47,060 nucleotides of DNA from Acidobacteriota bacterium. Lineage in GTDB: Bacteria > Acidobacteriota > Vicinamibacteria > Vicinamibacterales > UBA2999. Made by a program: the position numbers and the translations under genes. Positions 8,904 to 17,403 of the stretch are shown in pieces (position 1 is the stretch's first letter; the number at the start of each line of letters is the position of its first letter). The stretch is from NCBI GenBank assembly GCA_963169195.1, contig CAUJDN010000067.1, forward strand, positions 1 through 47,060, given 5' to 3'. The notes beneath the pieces were generated by a model that saw nothing but the letters and a program-made list of their open reading frames with translations, ran no database searches and was not told the DNA's origin.

Positions 8904-10472
8904 TCAGGAATGGCCGAGCAGCGCGCGGCAGGCACGCGCGCGCTCCCGGCAGCCCTGGACCGGCGCGAGCCCCTCACGGGACGGCAGATCGGCAGCCGTG
9001 TCGATGGCGGGAACGATGACGTCCAGTTCCGGTCCCTGCGCGGCTCCCGTGAGCGCGACGCGGATGGGATGGAACAACGCCTTGCCCTTCTGTCCGGTCC
9101 GATCCTTCACCTCGGCCGCGGCGGCACGGAAGGCGGCGCGGTCGAGCAGCCGCGGCGCCGTGGCGAGCGTGTCCGCGAGCGCCGCCACGACGGCCCGGGC
9201 CGAAGCGTCAGACATCTCCGTGGCCAGCGCCTCGTCGGCCAGCATCGCGCCGGGCTCGAAGCGGAACACGTCGCGCAGCCGCTCCGGGATCTGGCTGAGG
9301 CGATCGACGGAGGCTGCCATCGGCGGGAGCACCGTTGTCAGCCAGGTCAAGGCGGCCGGGCCGGGTGGGCCCGTCACCAGGCTCGTCTCGCGGAGGAACG
9401 GCAGCGCCTCGGCGACCAGCCGTTCCGAATCCAGCGCCTTCAGGTAATGGCGGTTCACCCACGCGAGCTTGGCGTCGTCGAACACGCCGGCGCTGTGCGA
9501 CACGTCTTCCAGGCGGAACCGCTGCGCCAGCTCGAGCGCCGGCAGCAGCTCGTCGACGGCCGCATCACCCGTCGCGGTCTGCAGGGTCTCCAACTTCGGA
9601 CTCTGAACCTTGAACCTGGAACTCCGTGGCGACCACCCGATGAGCGCAAGGTAGTTGACCAGCGCCTCGGGCAGATAGCCCTTCGCGCGGAACTCGGCGA
9701 CGGAGGTGGCGCCATGCCGCTTCGAGAGCGGCGCGTGGTCGGGTCCGAGGACGAGCGACAGATGTGCGAAACGCGGCGGCGTCCAGCCGAACGCCTCGTA
9801 CACGAGCAGCTGGCGGGGGGTGTTCGAGATGTGATCCTCACCCCGGATGACGTGGGTGATGGCCATCAACTGGTCGTCGATGACCACGGCGTAGTTGTAG
9901 GCGGGGATGCCGTCGGATCGGACCAGGACGGGGTCGCCGATGACGGCGGTGTGGAAGGTCACCGGGCCACGCACGAGGTCGTGGAACGTGACCTCACGAC
10001 CCGCGGGCACCCGGAGGCGGATGACAGCGGCCTCTCCCGCCTGCCGCCGCCTCGTGGCGGCCTCCGGGGACAGGCTGAGGCAGGTGCCTGCATATTTCGG
10101 GGGCAGTCCGGCGATCAGCTGCGCCTTACGCTCGGCCTCCAGGGCCTCGGCGGAACAGAAGCAGTAGTACGCGTGACCGGACGCGATCAGGCGCTCCGCG
10201 TGCGCCCGGTAGATGTCCAGCCGCTCGGACTGCCGGTACGGCCCCATCGGGCCACCGGCCTCGACGCCCTCGTCCCAGTCGAGCCCCATCCAGCGCAGGT
10301 CCTCCAGGATCTTCGCCTCGGACGCCTTCGTGGATCGCTCGAGATCGGTATCCTCGATGCGCAGGATGAACGTGCCTCCCTGCCCGCGAGCCAGCAACCA
10401 GTTGAACAACGCCGTCCGGGCATTCCCGACGTGGAGGTGCCCTGTAGGCGAGGGGGCAAAACGCACTCTCAT
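8904..10472 (-). CDS. gltX: glutamyl-tRNA synthetase
   Basis: This 522-aa class I synthetase charges tRNA with glutamate. The ATP-binding HIGH-type motif is at [13 protein letters not shown] (residues about 7-19), and the KMSKS-type motif is [12 protein letters not shown] (about 249). The cysteine-containing segment [10 protein letters not shown] fits the zinc-region position. The start ATG 10472 overlaps the ispDF stop as ATGA, so translation is probably coupled. In-frame codons further upstream lie inside a repeat and in ispDF. Unusual: between the conserved YLALIGWS and ELAQRF segments there is an extra segment including [10 protein letters not shown] (about residues 282-292), encoded by a degenerate GGTTCAAG-type repeat (9594-9628). 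Confidence 0.95.
   Translation of the reverse strand: MRVRFAPSPTGHLHVGNARTALFNWLLARGQGGTFILRIEDTDLERSTKASEAKILEDLRWMGLDWDEGVEAGGPMGPYRQSERLDIYRAHAERLIASGHAYYCFCSAEALEAERKAQLIAGLPPKYAGTCLSLSPEAATRRRQAGEAAVIRLRVPAGREVTFHDLVRGPVTFHTAVIGDPVLVRSDGIPAYNYAVVIDDQLMAITHVIRGEDHISNTPRQLLVYEAFGWTPPRFAHLSLVLGPDHAPLSKRHGATSVAEFRAKGYLPEALVNYLALIGWSPRSSRFKVQSPKLETLQTATGDAAVDELLPALELAQRFRLEDVSHSAGVFDDAKLAWVNRHYLKALDSERLVAEALPFLRETSLVTGPPGPAALTWLTTVLPPMAASVDRLSQIPERLRDVFRFEPGAMLADEALATEMSDASARAVVAALADTLATAPRLLDRAAFRAAAAEVKDRTGQKGKALFHPIRVALTGAAQGPELDVIVPAIDTAADLPSREGLAPVQGCRERARACRALLGHS
9594..9628. repeat. GGTTCAAG-type short repeat inside gltX
   Basis: On the plus strand about 35 bp read as degenerate units (TGAACCTT, TGAACCTG, GGAACTCC), the complement of AGGTTCA-type octamers. 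It is in frame with gltX and encodes [14 protein letters not shown]. It belongs to the same kind of degenerate short-unit repeat that fills intergenic gaps in this window, here tolerated in a surface loop. Confidence 0.6.
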
Positions 10473-11713
10473 GGCCATGGGTGATTGGCTATCGGCAATG
10501 GGTGCCGGCGGGCCACGAGGGCGACGGCGTGGCACGCCATGGAGTCACCCTGGCCCATGCTGTCCATGTGCTCGTTGGTCTTGCCCTTCACGCCGACGCT
10601 CCCCATCGCGACGCCAAGGGCCGAGGCCAGGTTCGCGCGCATGGCATCGATGTAGGGCAGCAGTTTCGGCCTCTGGGCGATGACGGTGACGTCCACGTTC
10701 CCGACGCGCCAGCCCTGCTCGTGGAGTCGGGCCACGGCACCGCGGAGCAGCGCCAGGCTGTCGGCGCCCTCCCACTGCGGGTCGGTGTCGGGAAACAGCC
10801 GGCCGATGTCGCCGGCGGCGGCGGCGCCGAGCAGCGCGTCGGTGACCGCGTGACACACGATGTCGGCGTCCGAGTGTCCCTGCAGCCCCTTCTCGAACGG
10901 GATCGTCACGCCGCCGAGAATCAGCGGGCGCCCCTCCACCAACCGGTGGAGGTCGTAGCCGGTTCCCACGCGCAGGCCGGGCTCGGTGCGCTCAGCCGGC
11001 GCCAGGCGCTGCCGGGCGGCCTCGAGGTCTTCGGGGGTCGTGATCTTCATGTTCTCGGGATCGCCGGGGACGAGGTACACCGGGTAGCCGGCGCGCTCGG
11101 CCAGCATGGCTTCGTCGGTCGCGTCGATGCCTTCGTCGCGACCCTTCTCCAGCGCCTGCGCCAGCACCTCGCGCCGAAACGCCTGGGGCGTCTGGGCCAG
11201 GAAGATGTCCTCGCGCGGCAGCGTGGCGGCAATCGGGCGCGGGCCCTCCCCGCCCGGGCCGCGGGCCTGCTTCACCGTATCGCGCACCGGGAGAGCAGCA
11301 ATGGCGGCCCCGTGCCGGGAGGCGGCATCGATGACGCGACCGATGAGTGCGGCCGTGACCATCGGCCTGGCCGCATCGTGAACGACGACCACGGAGGCGT
11401 CGGAATTCACGCGCGCGAAGGCGTTGGCCACCGAATCCTGCCGGCGCGACCCGCCCTCGACGCACACCACACGCGCGAGCCCCAGCTCGCGCATGCGACC
11501 GGCCACGGCCTCGATGCGATCCATCGGCAGGGCCACGACCACCTCGGCGATGGCGGGATGCCCCGCGAACGCCGCGACGCTGCGCTCCAGGATGCTGCGC
11601 CCGTCGATCTCGAGGAACTGCTTCGGCAGGCCGGCGCCCAGTCGTACGCCGCGCCCGCCAGCGGCAATGATCGCCGACACGTGCGGCCGCCCGACCGAGG
11701 TCACGCCAGTCAC
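10469..11713 (-). CDS. ispDF: bifunctional IspD/IspF (MEP cytidylyltransferase / MEcPP synthase)
   Basis: The 414-aa fusion does two steps of the MEP isoprenoid pathway: CDP-ME formation from MEP and CTP (IspD) and cyclisation to 2-C-methyl-D-erythritol 2,4-cyclodiphosphate (IspF). The IspD part is at about residues 10-240 ([33 protein letters not shown]). The IspF part is at about 250-405 ([11 protein letters not shown] with Asp/His metal ligands, [20 protein letters not shown]). The GTG start at 11713 overlaps the upstream stop as GTGA and leaves a normal N-terminus; an ATG further upstream would give eight extra residues. The normal C-terminus (AVALVARR) is followed by a tail [11 protein letters not shown] encoded by a CAATC-type repeat just before gltX. 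Confidence 0.95.
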   Translation of the reverse strand: MTGVTSVGRPHVSAIIAAGGRGVRLGAGLPKQFLEIDGRSILERSVAAFAGHPAIAEVVVALPMDRIEAVAGRMRELGLARVVCVEGGSRRQDSVANAFARVNSDASVVVVHDAARPMVTAALIGRVIDAASRHGAAIAALPVRDTVKQARGPGGEGPRPIAATLPREDIFLAQTPQAFRREVLAQALEKGRDEGIDATDEAMLAERAGYPVYLVPGDPENMKITTPEDLEAARQRLAPAERTEPGLRVGTGYDLHRLVEGRPLILGGVTIPFEKGLQGHSDADIVCHAVTDALLGAAAAGDIGRLFPDTDPQWEGADSLALLRGAVARLHEQGWRVGNVDVTVIAQRPKLLPYIDAMRANLASALGVAMGSVGVKGKTNEHMDSMGQGDSMACHAVALVARRHPLPIANHPWP

Positions 11714-12339
11714 CGTCCCGCCTCCCGCCCGCCGCACACCAATGCGAGGCGCGAGGCGGTCGTGCCCAGTACGGTGTCGAGCCTTGCCGTCTGGATGGCT
11801 GCGGGCGCGTACACGACGACGAGCGCGTCGTGCGTCTCGGTTGTGACCATGGTGCGCGCGGAATCCGACGTCGGGTTGCCGAACGGCCCCTCGTCATCGG
11901 CCACCGTGATGCGGCCCGCGACGTGCACCTCGTCCTTCCGGATGCCGGCGTACGCCTCGCCTTCCCGGCCCAGGCGAAGCGTCACGGCGCCGCGCATCCG
12001 CGCGCGGTCGTAGAGGCCGTACGGCAGCTGGAACTCGACCGAGCACCAGTTGATCACGTCCACCATCGAATTGATGCGGGGGATCTGGCCGCCCTTGCGG
12101 ATGCGCCGGAGCAGGGCTTCATTGGACGGGCGTGTCTTCGTCGGGTCGAGACCCACCCGCTTGTACATCGTCCGGACCGCGGCGGTTTCCTCGGGGGGCA
12201 TGCGCCGCACGGCGGACTCGGCGTCGGCCAGCAGCGGGTCGAGCGCGGGTGCATGCTCCACCACGGTGGCGCCGTCCCACCACAACACCCCGGCGCGGAC
12301 GATGCCGGCCAGCGCGGGGTCCACGGTGAAGGAAGGCAT
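11710..12339 (-). CDS. B3/B4 tRNA-binding domain protein
   Basis: This 209-aa protein is a stand-alone B3/B4 domain, the fold that edits mischarged tRNA in the phenylalanyl-tRNA synthetase beta subunit. Family-typical stretches are [28 protein letters not shown] and LPYGLYD. The exact role of stand-alone members is not established; hydrolysis of mischarged aminoacyl-tRNA or a related ester is an inference. The start is taken at ATG 12339, which gives a sensible N-terminus ([12 protein letters not shown]); an in-frame extension to 12414 would run through the DedA start. A TACAAT hexamer on the minus strand (12357-12362) predicts a leader of only about 11 nt with no Shine-Dalgarno. Its stop overlaps the ispDF start, placing it at the head of the ispDF-gltX unit. 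Confidence 0.85.
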   Translation of the reverse strand: MPSFTVDPALAGIVRAGVLWWDGATVVEHAPALDPLLADAESAVRRMPPEETAAVRTMYKRVGLDPTKTRPSNEALLRRIRKGGQIPRINSMVDVINWCSVEFQLPYGLYDRARMRGAVTLRLGREGEAYAGIRKDEVHVAGRITVADDEGPFGNPTSDSARTMVTTETHDALVVVYAPAAIQTARLDTVLGTTASRLALVCGGREAGR

Positions 12340-12356
12340 GGCGATCACGGTCCCGT

Positions 12357-12385
12357 ATTGTACCGTGGCCCTTCGCGGATAGACT
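12357..12385. promoter_or_regulatory. candidate divergent promoter, B3/B4 protein and DedA
   Basis: Only 54 bp separate the two start codons. Minus strand: TACAAT at 12357-12362 as -10. Plus strand: TTGTAC (12358-12363), 16-bp spacer, TAGACT (12380-12385), predicting a start about 2 nt before the DedA ATG. The boxes are imperfect, so this is tentative. Confidence 0.35.
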
Positions 12386-12393
12386 GGTGGCGG

Positions 12394-13044
12394 ATGATTG
12401 ACCTGCTGCTCCACGCCGACGAACAGCTCGCGATCTGGGCCACCCAGTACGGCCCCATCGTCTACGGCATCCTGTTCGCCATCATCTTCGCGGAAACGGG
12501 CCTCGTGGTGACACCGTTCCTCCCGGGTGACTCACTGCTCTTCGCTGCCGGGGCCCTGTCGGCCGCCTCGGCGCTCCGTATCGAGGTGATGGTGCCGGTC
12601 CTCATCGTGGCGGCGGTCCTGGGCGATGCCGTCAACTACTCCGTGGGCCGGCGACTGGCCCACCGGTTCCTCGAGGACAATCCCGACAGCCGGACCGGCC
12701 TGCACCGATGGGTGAAGCGCGAGCACGTGGCGCGGGCCCACGAGTTCTTCCTCAAGCACGGGGGCAAGGCGGTCGTGCTGGCCCGCTTCGTTCCCATCGT
12801 CCGGACGTTCCTGCCCTTCGTGGCCGGCGGCGCGGACATGCCGTACCGCACCTTCGCGTTCTACAACGTCACCGGCGCGATCCTGTGGGTGGGCATCTGC
12901 GTCGGGGCCGGCTACCTGTTCGGCAACATCCCTGTCGTCAAAGAGAACTTCGAGCTGGTGGTCCTGGGCATCATCGGCGTGTCGGTGCTGCCGCTGGCCT
13001 ACGAAGTCGTCCGTTCCTTCAGGAAGCGCGAGGCCTCCGCATGA
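12394..13044 (+). CDS. DedA family membrane protein
   Basis: The 216-aa integral membrane protein has the DedA/SNARE-associated signature: an FLPGDSLLFAAGAL re-entrant segment, a G-D-x-x-N-Y motif (VLGDAVNYSVGRR), and a second re-entrant R-F-x-P-x-x-R motif (LARFVPIVRTFLPFVAG). Several hydrophobic helices follow. Members work in lipid scrambling (undecaprenyl phosphate or phospholipid recycling) and proton-motive-force maintenance at the inner membrane. ATG 12394 gives the expected N-terminus; the longer reading frame upstream is the complement of the B3/B4 gene. Its stop overlaps the start of the symporter gene as ATGA. Confidence 0.92.
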   Translation: MIDLLLHADEQLAIWATQYGPIVYGILFAIIFAETGLVVTPFLPGDSLLFAAGALSAASALRIEVMVPVLIVAAVLGDAVNYSVGRRLAHRFLEDNPDSRTGLHRWVKREHVARAHEFFLKHGGKAVVLARFVPIVRTFLPFVAGGADMPYRTFAFYNVTGAILWVGICVGAGYLFGNIPVVKENFELVVLGIIGVSVLPLAYEVVRSFRKREASA

Positions 13045-14357
13045 GCGAATCGATCGGGTCGTCCGGTCCCGGCATGAAGCTCCATACGAAGATTCTGCTG
13101 GGCCTGGCCCTTGGCGCCGCTGCCGGCGTACTGACGAACCTCACCGTCGGACCGGCGCATCCGGTCATCACGGCCATCAACGACTACGTCGCCTACCCCG
13201 TGGGGCAGGTCTTCCTCCGGATGCTGTTCATGGTCGTGATGCCGCTGGTCTTCGCGTCCATCGCGCTGGGCGTGGCGGGCCTCGGGGACATCCGGAAGGT
13301 CGGCCGGGTGGGCGGGAAGGCCGTCGGGTACTTCATGGTGACGACGGTGCTGGCCGCGACGCTGGGGCTGATTGTGGTCAACGTCATGCGGCCCTGGGAG
13401 CGCGTGAGCCCCGAAACGCGGGAAGAGCTGATGGCGCGCTTCTCCGGGGACGCGTCGGGCCGGGTCGAAGCAGCCGCGACGTCCGAGTTCGGGGTGCAGA
13501 CGCTGGTCAACATCGTGCCGCGAAACCCCATCCAGGCGGCGGCCAACACCGACATGCTGGGCGTGATCTTCTTCGGGCTGGTCTTCGGCGCCGCCCTCAC
13601 CCTCATTCCGCCTGAGCGCGCCAAGCCGATGACCGACGTGCTCGAAGCCCTGAACGACGTGGTGATCCAGATCATTCACTTCGCCATGCGGATTGCGCCC
13701 TTCGGCGTGGCGGCCCTCATCTTCGGCGTGGCCTCGCGCTTCGGCTTCGATCTGCTGGTGGCGATCGCGGCCTTCGTCATCACGGTGCTGCTGGCCCTGC
13801 TGCTGCACGTGGGCATCACGCTCTCGGCCATCCTCCGGTTCTTCATCGGGCTGTCGCCGGTCCGCTTCCTGTCGCGGGTCAGGGCGGCGCTCATCACCGC
13901 CTTCTCCACCAGTTCCAGCAGCGCAACCCTGCCGACTGCGCTCGAGGTGGTCGAAACACAGCTCGGCGTCCCACGCCGGATTGCCGGGTTCGTCCTCCCC
14001 ATCGGCAGCACCATGTGCATGAACGGCACCGCCATCTTCGAAGGCATCACCGTGATCTTCGTGGCGGAGATCTTCAATGTGGATCTCAGCATCACGCAGA
14101 TGGCCATCGTCATGGTGATGTCGGTGATCACCGCCATCGGCGCGGCGGGCGTGCCTGGCGGCTCCATCCCGCTCCTGGTCGGCATCATGACGATGTTCGG
14201 CGTTCCCGGCGAGGGCATCGCCATCGTCCTCGGCGTGGACCGCATCCTCGACATGTCACGCACGACGGTGAACGTCTTCAGCGACATGACCGCCGCCACC
14301 TGGGTCGCGCGGAGCGAAGCGGCGTGGACGCCGGCGGACGTGCCGGAAGCCGGCTAG
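13041..14357 (+). CDS. dicarboxylate/amino acid:cation symporter (DAACS family)
   Basis: This 438-aa inner-membrane transporter carries the family signatures: the serine-rich re-entrant loop STSSSSATLPT (about residues 290-300), the substrate-site motif MCMNGTAIFEG (about 325), and the late VPGGSIPLL and DRILDMSRTTVNV segments that hold the Asp/Asn/Arg ligands. It should import C4-dicarboxylates or glutamate/aspartate with Na+ or H+. DctA versus GltP type cannot be assigned safely. The start codon overlaps the DedA stop, so the two are an operon. A 14-bp GC palindrome lies 7 nt after the stop. Confidence 0.92.
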   Translation: MSESIGSSGPGMKLHTKILLGLALGAAAGVLTNLTVGPAHPVITAINDYVAYPVGQVFLRMLFMVVMPLVFASIALGVAGLGDIRKVGRVGGKAVGYFMVTTVLAATLGLIVVNVMRPWERVSPETREELMARFSGDASGRVEAAATSEFGVQTLVNIVPRNPIQAAANTDMLGVIFFGLVFGAALTLIPPERAKPMTDVLEALNDVVIQIIHFAMRIAPFGVAALIFGVASRFGFDLLVAIAAFVITVLLALLLHVGITLSAILRFFIGLSPVRFLSRVRAALITAFSTSSSSATLPTALEVVETQLGVPRRIAGFVLPIGSTMCMNGTAIFEGITVIFVAEIFNVDLSITQMAIVMVMSVITAIGAAGVPGGSIPLLVGIMTMFGVPGEGIAIVLGVDRILDMSRTTVNVFSDMTAATWVARSEAAWTPADVPEAG

Positions 14358-14360
14358 GCT

Positions 14361-14380
14361 AGCCCGGCGCGCGCCGGCCT
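14361..14380 (+). terminator. GC palindrome after the symporter gene
   Basis: A perfect palindrome CCGGCGCGCGCCGG (14364-14377) flanked by AG/CT pairs lies just after the stop codon at 14357. No T-run follows, so it is at best a weak or Rho-assisted terminator. Confidence 0.3.
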
Positions 14381-14383
14381 GTC

Positions 14384-14486
14384 CATTGGCGATTGCCAAT
14401 TGCTGATTGAGTGATTCATTGTGCGATTGGTGATTGGGTATTGGTCATTTGGATTGGTGAATTGGGGCATTGAGGCATTGGGGCAT
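14384..14486. repeat. left arm of CAATC-type inverted repeat
   Basis: On the plus strand the tract is built of degenerate GATTG/ATTGG words (7-9 bp units such as GTGATTGG, GGCATTGA). The opposite-oriented CAATC-rich arm lies at 15196-15291. Between them is the decayed glycosyltransferase gene. The last frame of that pseudogene runs into this arm. Confidence 0.75.
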
Positions 14487-15201
14487 TCCTGAACCCATGA
14501 CCATCGCCAGGGCGGCGCCCTGCAGCATGAACAGCGGGAGCGCGTACTTCTCCCACGGCATGTATCTGAACGGCATCACGAGCAGGAACGCGGCACTGTC
14601 CCGACCACCGTGGGCCAGGCCCGGCGAAGGACGGGCTGGCGGTCCTCGCGGCTCACCAGGGCCGCCGCGACCAGGGCCGGCGCCAGAAAGGCCAGGTACT
14701 GCCGCGCACAGGTCGCGACGACCAATCCCACCGCCGACAGCCATGGCTGCCGTCGCGTTGTGCCGAGCAGGGCCAAGGCCAGGCCGAGCAGCGCCAGCAT
14801 GTCGGTGAAGACGAACACCGAGAGGCCGATGAAGTACGGGTTCAGGACCAGCGTCGCAAGCGCAAGCCCCACGACAGCACGCGAGCGGAGACGGTCTCGC
14901 AGGAATGCGAGCCAGACGAGCGCGGTGGCGCCGGCAACGAACGGCGAGAGCAGTCGCAGCTCCGCCGTGCCAAACCCGGCGAGACGCCCCCACGCGCCGT
15001 AGATCGCAAAGGTGAGCGGCCCGCGCATCCCGGGTCGCTGCGCAACAGGTCGAAGGAGATGCCCTCCCCGAAGAGCCTGGCCGTGTCGAGAACGTGCGCC
15101 TCGTCTCCCCATGGCGGCCGGTCCCGAACCAGCGCCCAGAGCACCAGGGGCCCGGCGACCAGCGCCCGTTGTGTCACGCGCACCGCGACGGACGCAATCA
15201 C
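14445..15201 (-). pseudogene. decayed multi-pass membrane glycosyltransferase (GT-C like)
   Basis: Three consecutive minus-strand frames together resemble one membrane glycosyltransferase. The N-terminus (about 15201-15030) reads ALVRDRPPWGDEAHVLDTAR, with the acidic GDE loop typical of GT-C enzymes. After a shift near 15030 comes RGPLTFAIYGAWGRL and a long hydrophobic stretch (ATLVLNPYFIGLSVFVFTD, CARQYLAFLAPALVA). A second shift near 14595 leads to FLLVMPFRYMPWEKYALPL, a C-terminal-type segment. The middle looks shortened relative to an intact GT-C protein, so deletion as well as frameshift is likely. No complete reading frame exists. Sequencing indels could explain the shifts but not the missing middle. 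It is enclosed by inverted CAATC-type repeats. The exact family is uncertain. Confidence 0.65.
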
Positions 15202-15291
15202 TCAATCACTCAATCCAATGTTCAATGCCTCAATCGCCAATCACCCAATGAATCGCTCAATCAGCAATCGGCAATCGCTCAATGGATAGCC
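15196..15291. repeat. right arm of CAATC-type inverted repeat
   Basis: The plus strand shows tandem CAATC-containing units (TCAATCAC, CAATCGGC, CAATGAATCG), the inverse of the arm at 14384-14486. The arm reads into the 3' end of plsC, where it supplies the last residues LSIERLPIAD and the stop codon. Confidence 0.75.
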
Positions 15292-16024
15292 CTCCCCCAC
15301 CAGCCTCCGCATCCGGCAGCCCCCGCACCACCTCCCGCACCCGGGTCGCCAACGCCCGCACATCCCGCGTCGGCGGCTCCGGGTCCGCGGTGGTCTCGAT
15401 GGGCTCGTGCACGGTCAGCGTCACGAACCCGGGGCGCGTCGTCAACTGGCCCTTCCGCATCACGTGCCGGCTCCCGACGATGGAGAGCGGCACGATGGGC
15501 AGTCCCGCCTGCATTGCGAGGTAGAACGACCCGCCCTTGAACACGCCGACGTGCCCGTCGGCACTCCGCGTGCCCTCGGGGAACACGATGAGCGACAGCC
15601 CCTTCGAGGTGAGCGCGTTCGCCCAGCCGAAGATGCCGCTCTTGTCGGGCCGGCTGCGGTCCACCAGCATGTGCCCCGTACGCTTCAGGTGGGGGCCGAG
15701 CATCGGGAACCGTCCCAGCGACTCCTTCGCGATGATGCGGAGTTGATAGGGAATCCACCAGAAGATGACGGGGATGTCGTAGATGCTCTGGTGGTTCGAC
15801 ACGAACACGTAGGTCTTGCCGGGCTCGAGGCGGTCCAGACCGTGCACCTCCACCTCCACGCCGGTCGTGGCGAGGATGAGCCAGGCCCACAACCGGGCAC
15901 AGCCGTGCGCGAAGTAGCCACGCCGATCGAACAGGCTCGACCCGACCGACAGGGTGCCGAGCACGATGGTGTAGAGCCCGATCGCGGGGATCAGGAAGAG
16001 AACGGTGCGAAGGAGGTGGAACAC
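15257..16024 (-). CDS. plsC: 1-acyl-sn-glycerol-3-phosphate acyltransferase
   Basis: The 255-aa enzyme converts lysophosphatidic acid to phosphatidic acid at the inner membrane. The acyltransferase motifs are present: SNHQSIYDIP (H-x4-D catalytic pair, about residue 78), FPEGTRSADG (motif III, about 150) and GLPIVPLSIVGSR (motif IV). The N-terminus is a hydrophobic anchor (FLIPAIGLYTIVLGTL). The start is GTG 16024, 3 nt after the PIN-TRAM stop, so the two are coupled. The C-terminal tail LSIERLPIAD is encoded by the adjacent repeat arm and is probably not ancestral. Confidence 0.93.
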   Translation of the reverse strand: MFHLLRTVLFLIPAIGLYTIVLGTLSVGSSLFDRRGYFAHGCARLWAWLILATTGVEVEVHGLDRLEPGKTYVFVSNHQSIYDIPVIFWWIPYQLRIIAKESLGRFPMLGPHLKRTGHMLVDRSRPDKSGIFGWANALTSKGLSLIVFPEGTRSADGHVGVFKGGSFYLAMQAGLPIVPLSIVGSRHVMRKGQLTTRPGFVTLTVHEPIETTADPEPPTRDVRALATRVREVVRGLPDAEAGGGGLSIERLPIAD

Positions 16025-16027
16025 GCC

Positions 16028-17212
16028 CTACTTGCCACCCGCCGGGGCGACGGCCGGGCGCGACGGCGATTCGGCAGGCAGCGTAGAGCCCGAGGCGGGC
16101 GCCGGCGCGCCGGACGATGAGGGCGCGGCGGGCGTGCCGACCGGCGAGGCGGAGGGTTGCGAGGGGGCAGGGGCGACCTGCGATCGCGAGCGCGGCCGCT
16201 CGTCGCCCTGAGCCTGGGACACCTGGCTCGGGTCCAGGTACCGGCCGAAGATCATCTTCCCGGCCGTCGTCTGCAGCACGCTGGTGACGACGATGTCGAT
16301 GTTCTTGCTGATCATCTTCCGCGCGTTGTCCACGACCACCATCGTCCCGTCGTCGAGGTAGGCCACGCCCTGGTTGTACTCCTTGCCCTCCTTCAGGATG
16401 AACACCTTCATGATCTCGCCGGGCAGGACGACCGGCTTGAGCGCGTTGGCGAGCTCGTTGATGTTCAGGACGTCCACGCCGCGCAACTGCGCCACCTTGT
16501 TGAGGTTGAAGTCGTTGGTGACGATCTTCCCGGAGAGCGAGCGCGCCAGCTCGATGAGCTTCAGGTCCACTTCCCGGACCTCGGGAAAGTCCGCGTCAGA
16601 CACGATGACCTCGGCGCCCGACATCTTCTGGATCTTCTGGAGGATGTCCAGGCCCCGCCGGCCCCGGTTCCGCTTCATCGAGTCCGCGGAGTCCGCCACC
16701 AGCTGCAGTTCCTTCAAAACGAACTGCGGGATGACGATGGTGCCGTCGATGAAGCCCGTGTCGCACAGGTCGGCGATGCGGCCGTCGATGATGACCGAGG
16801 TGTCGAGAATCTTGTAGCGACGCTCCGGCCCCGTCGCACGGAAGAGGCTCATCAGGCGGGTCGGTTCCAGCCACTCGCCTTTCCGGCCGCCAAGGACCAG
16901 CCCCAGGTACGGCATGAGGAGCAGAATGAAGCTGTGCAGGAAGGCGACGCGCTGGTCGCCGGCGTCGGCCCAGAACAGGGCTGCCCCGATGCCCTTGGCC
17001 AGGGCCAGGCCGATGGCCCCACCGATAAGGGCACCGAACATGTGGGTGACCGGTGTCTCGCGCAGCTGCCACTCGAACACCACCGCAAGCGCCGCCAGTC
17101 CGACGCCCAACAGCAGGTTGCCCGCCAGCTCGGGACCGAGGGGCCGCAGCAGGAAGGCCGAGTACACGACCGCGCCGGCAAAAAGCAGGCGGGCAAGAAC
17201 GAACCAGGCCAT
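16028..17212 (-). CDS. PIN/TRAM domain membrane protein (YacL-like)
   Basis: The 394-aa protein has about four N-terminal membrane segments (to about residue 110). A PIN-type ribonuclease domain follows (ILDTSVIIDGRIAD with the first catalytic Asp, then IVTNDFNLNKVA with a later acidic residue), then a TRAM RNA-binding domain (EGKEYNQGVAYLDDGTMVVVD). The last 60 or so residues are a Pro/Ala/Ser-rich tail with no recognised domain. YacL-type proteins are membrane-tethered putative RNases with unclear targets. ATG 17212 is preferred because GGAG lies 4 nt upstream; an in-frame TTG at 17242 would add 10 residues. It forms a tight pair with plsC. Confidence 0.88.
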   Translation of the reverse strand: MAWFVLARLLFAGAVVYSAFLLRPLGPELAGNLLLGVGLAALAVVFEWQLRETPVTHMFGALIGGAIGLALAKGIGAALFWADAGDQRVAFLHSFILLLMPYLGLVLGGRKGEWLEPTRLMSLFRATGPERRYKILDTSVIIDGRIADLCDTGFIDGTIVIPQFVLKELQLVADSADSMKRNRGRRGLDILQKIQKMSGAEVIVSDADFPEVREVDLKLIELARSLSGKIVTNDFNLNKVAQLRGVDVLNINELANALKPVVLPGEIMKVFILKEGKEYNQGVAYLDDGTMVVVDNARKMISKNIDIVVTSVLQTTAGKMIFGRYLDPSQVSQAQGDERPRSRSQVAPAPSQPSASPVGTPAAPSSSGAPAPASGSTLPAESPSRPAVAPAGGK

Positions 17213-17355
17213 GACGCTCCAGTTTGACGCCGGGATGAACAACGACGGGATGAACAGGGCAAAGGTAGAACTCCGGGGGCCGTGCGGTCAAGCACGGGGC
17301 ACCGGGGCCTCCGCGGCCGGCCTCGGGGTATGATTGCGCGGGGCACGTTGCGCCC

Positions 17356-17400
17356 CGCTCCGTCTCCCCCGGCTCGGAGCGTCTTCACTCCGAGGAGGAA
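17356..17400 (+). promoter_or_regulatory. two-state hairpin over the M4 peptidase ribosome binding site
   Basis: Segment A CGCTCCG (17356-17362) is complementary to CGGAGCG (17375-17381). The overlapping segment B CTCGGAG (17373-17379) is complementary to C CTCCGAG (17388-17394). C runs into the Shine-Dalgarno GAGGAGG (17392-17398) just before the ATG at 17404. A:B and B:C are both perfect 7-bp stems and exclude each other. A TATGAT hexamer at 17329-17334 is a possible -10 box. Regulation is inferred only. Confidence 0.4.
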
Positions 17401-17403
17401 TCC

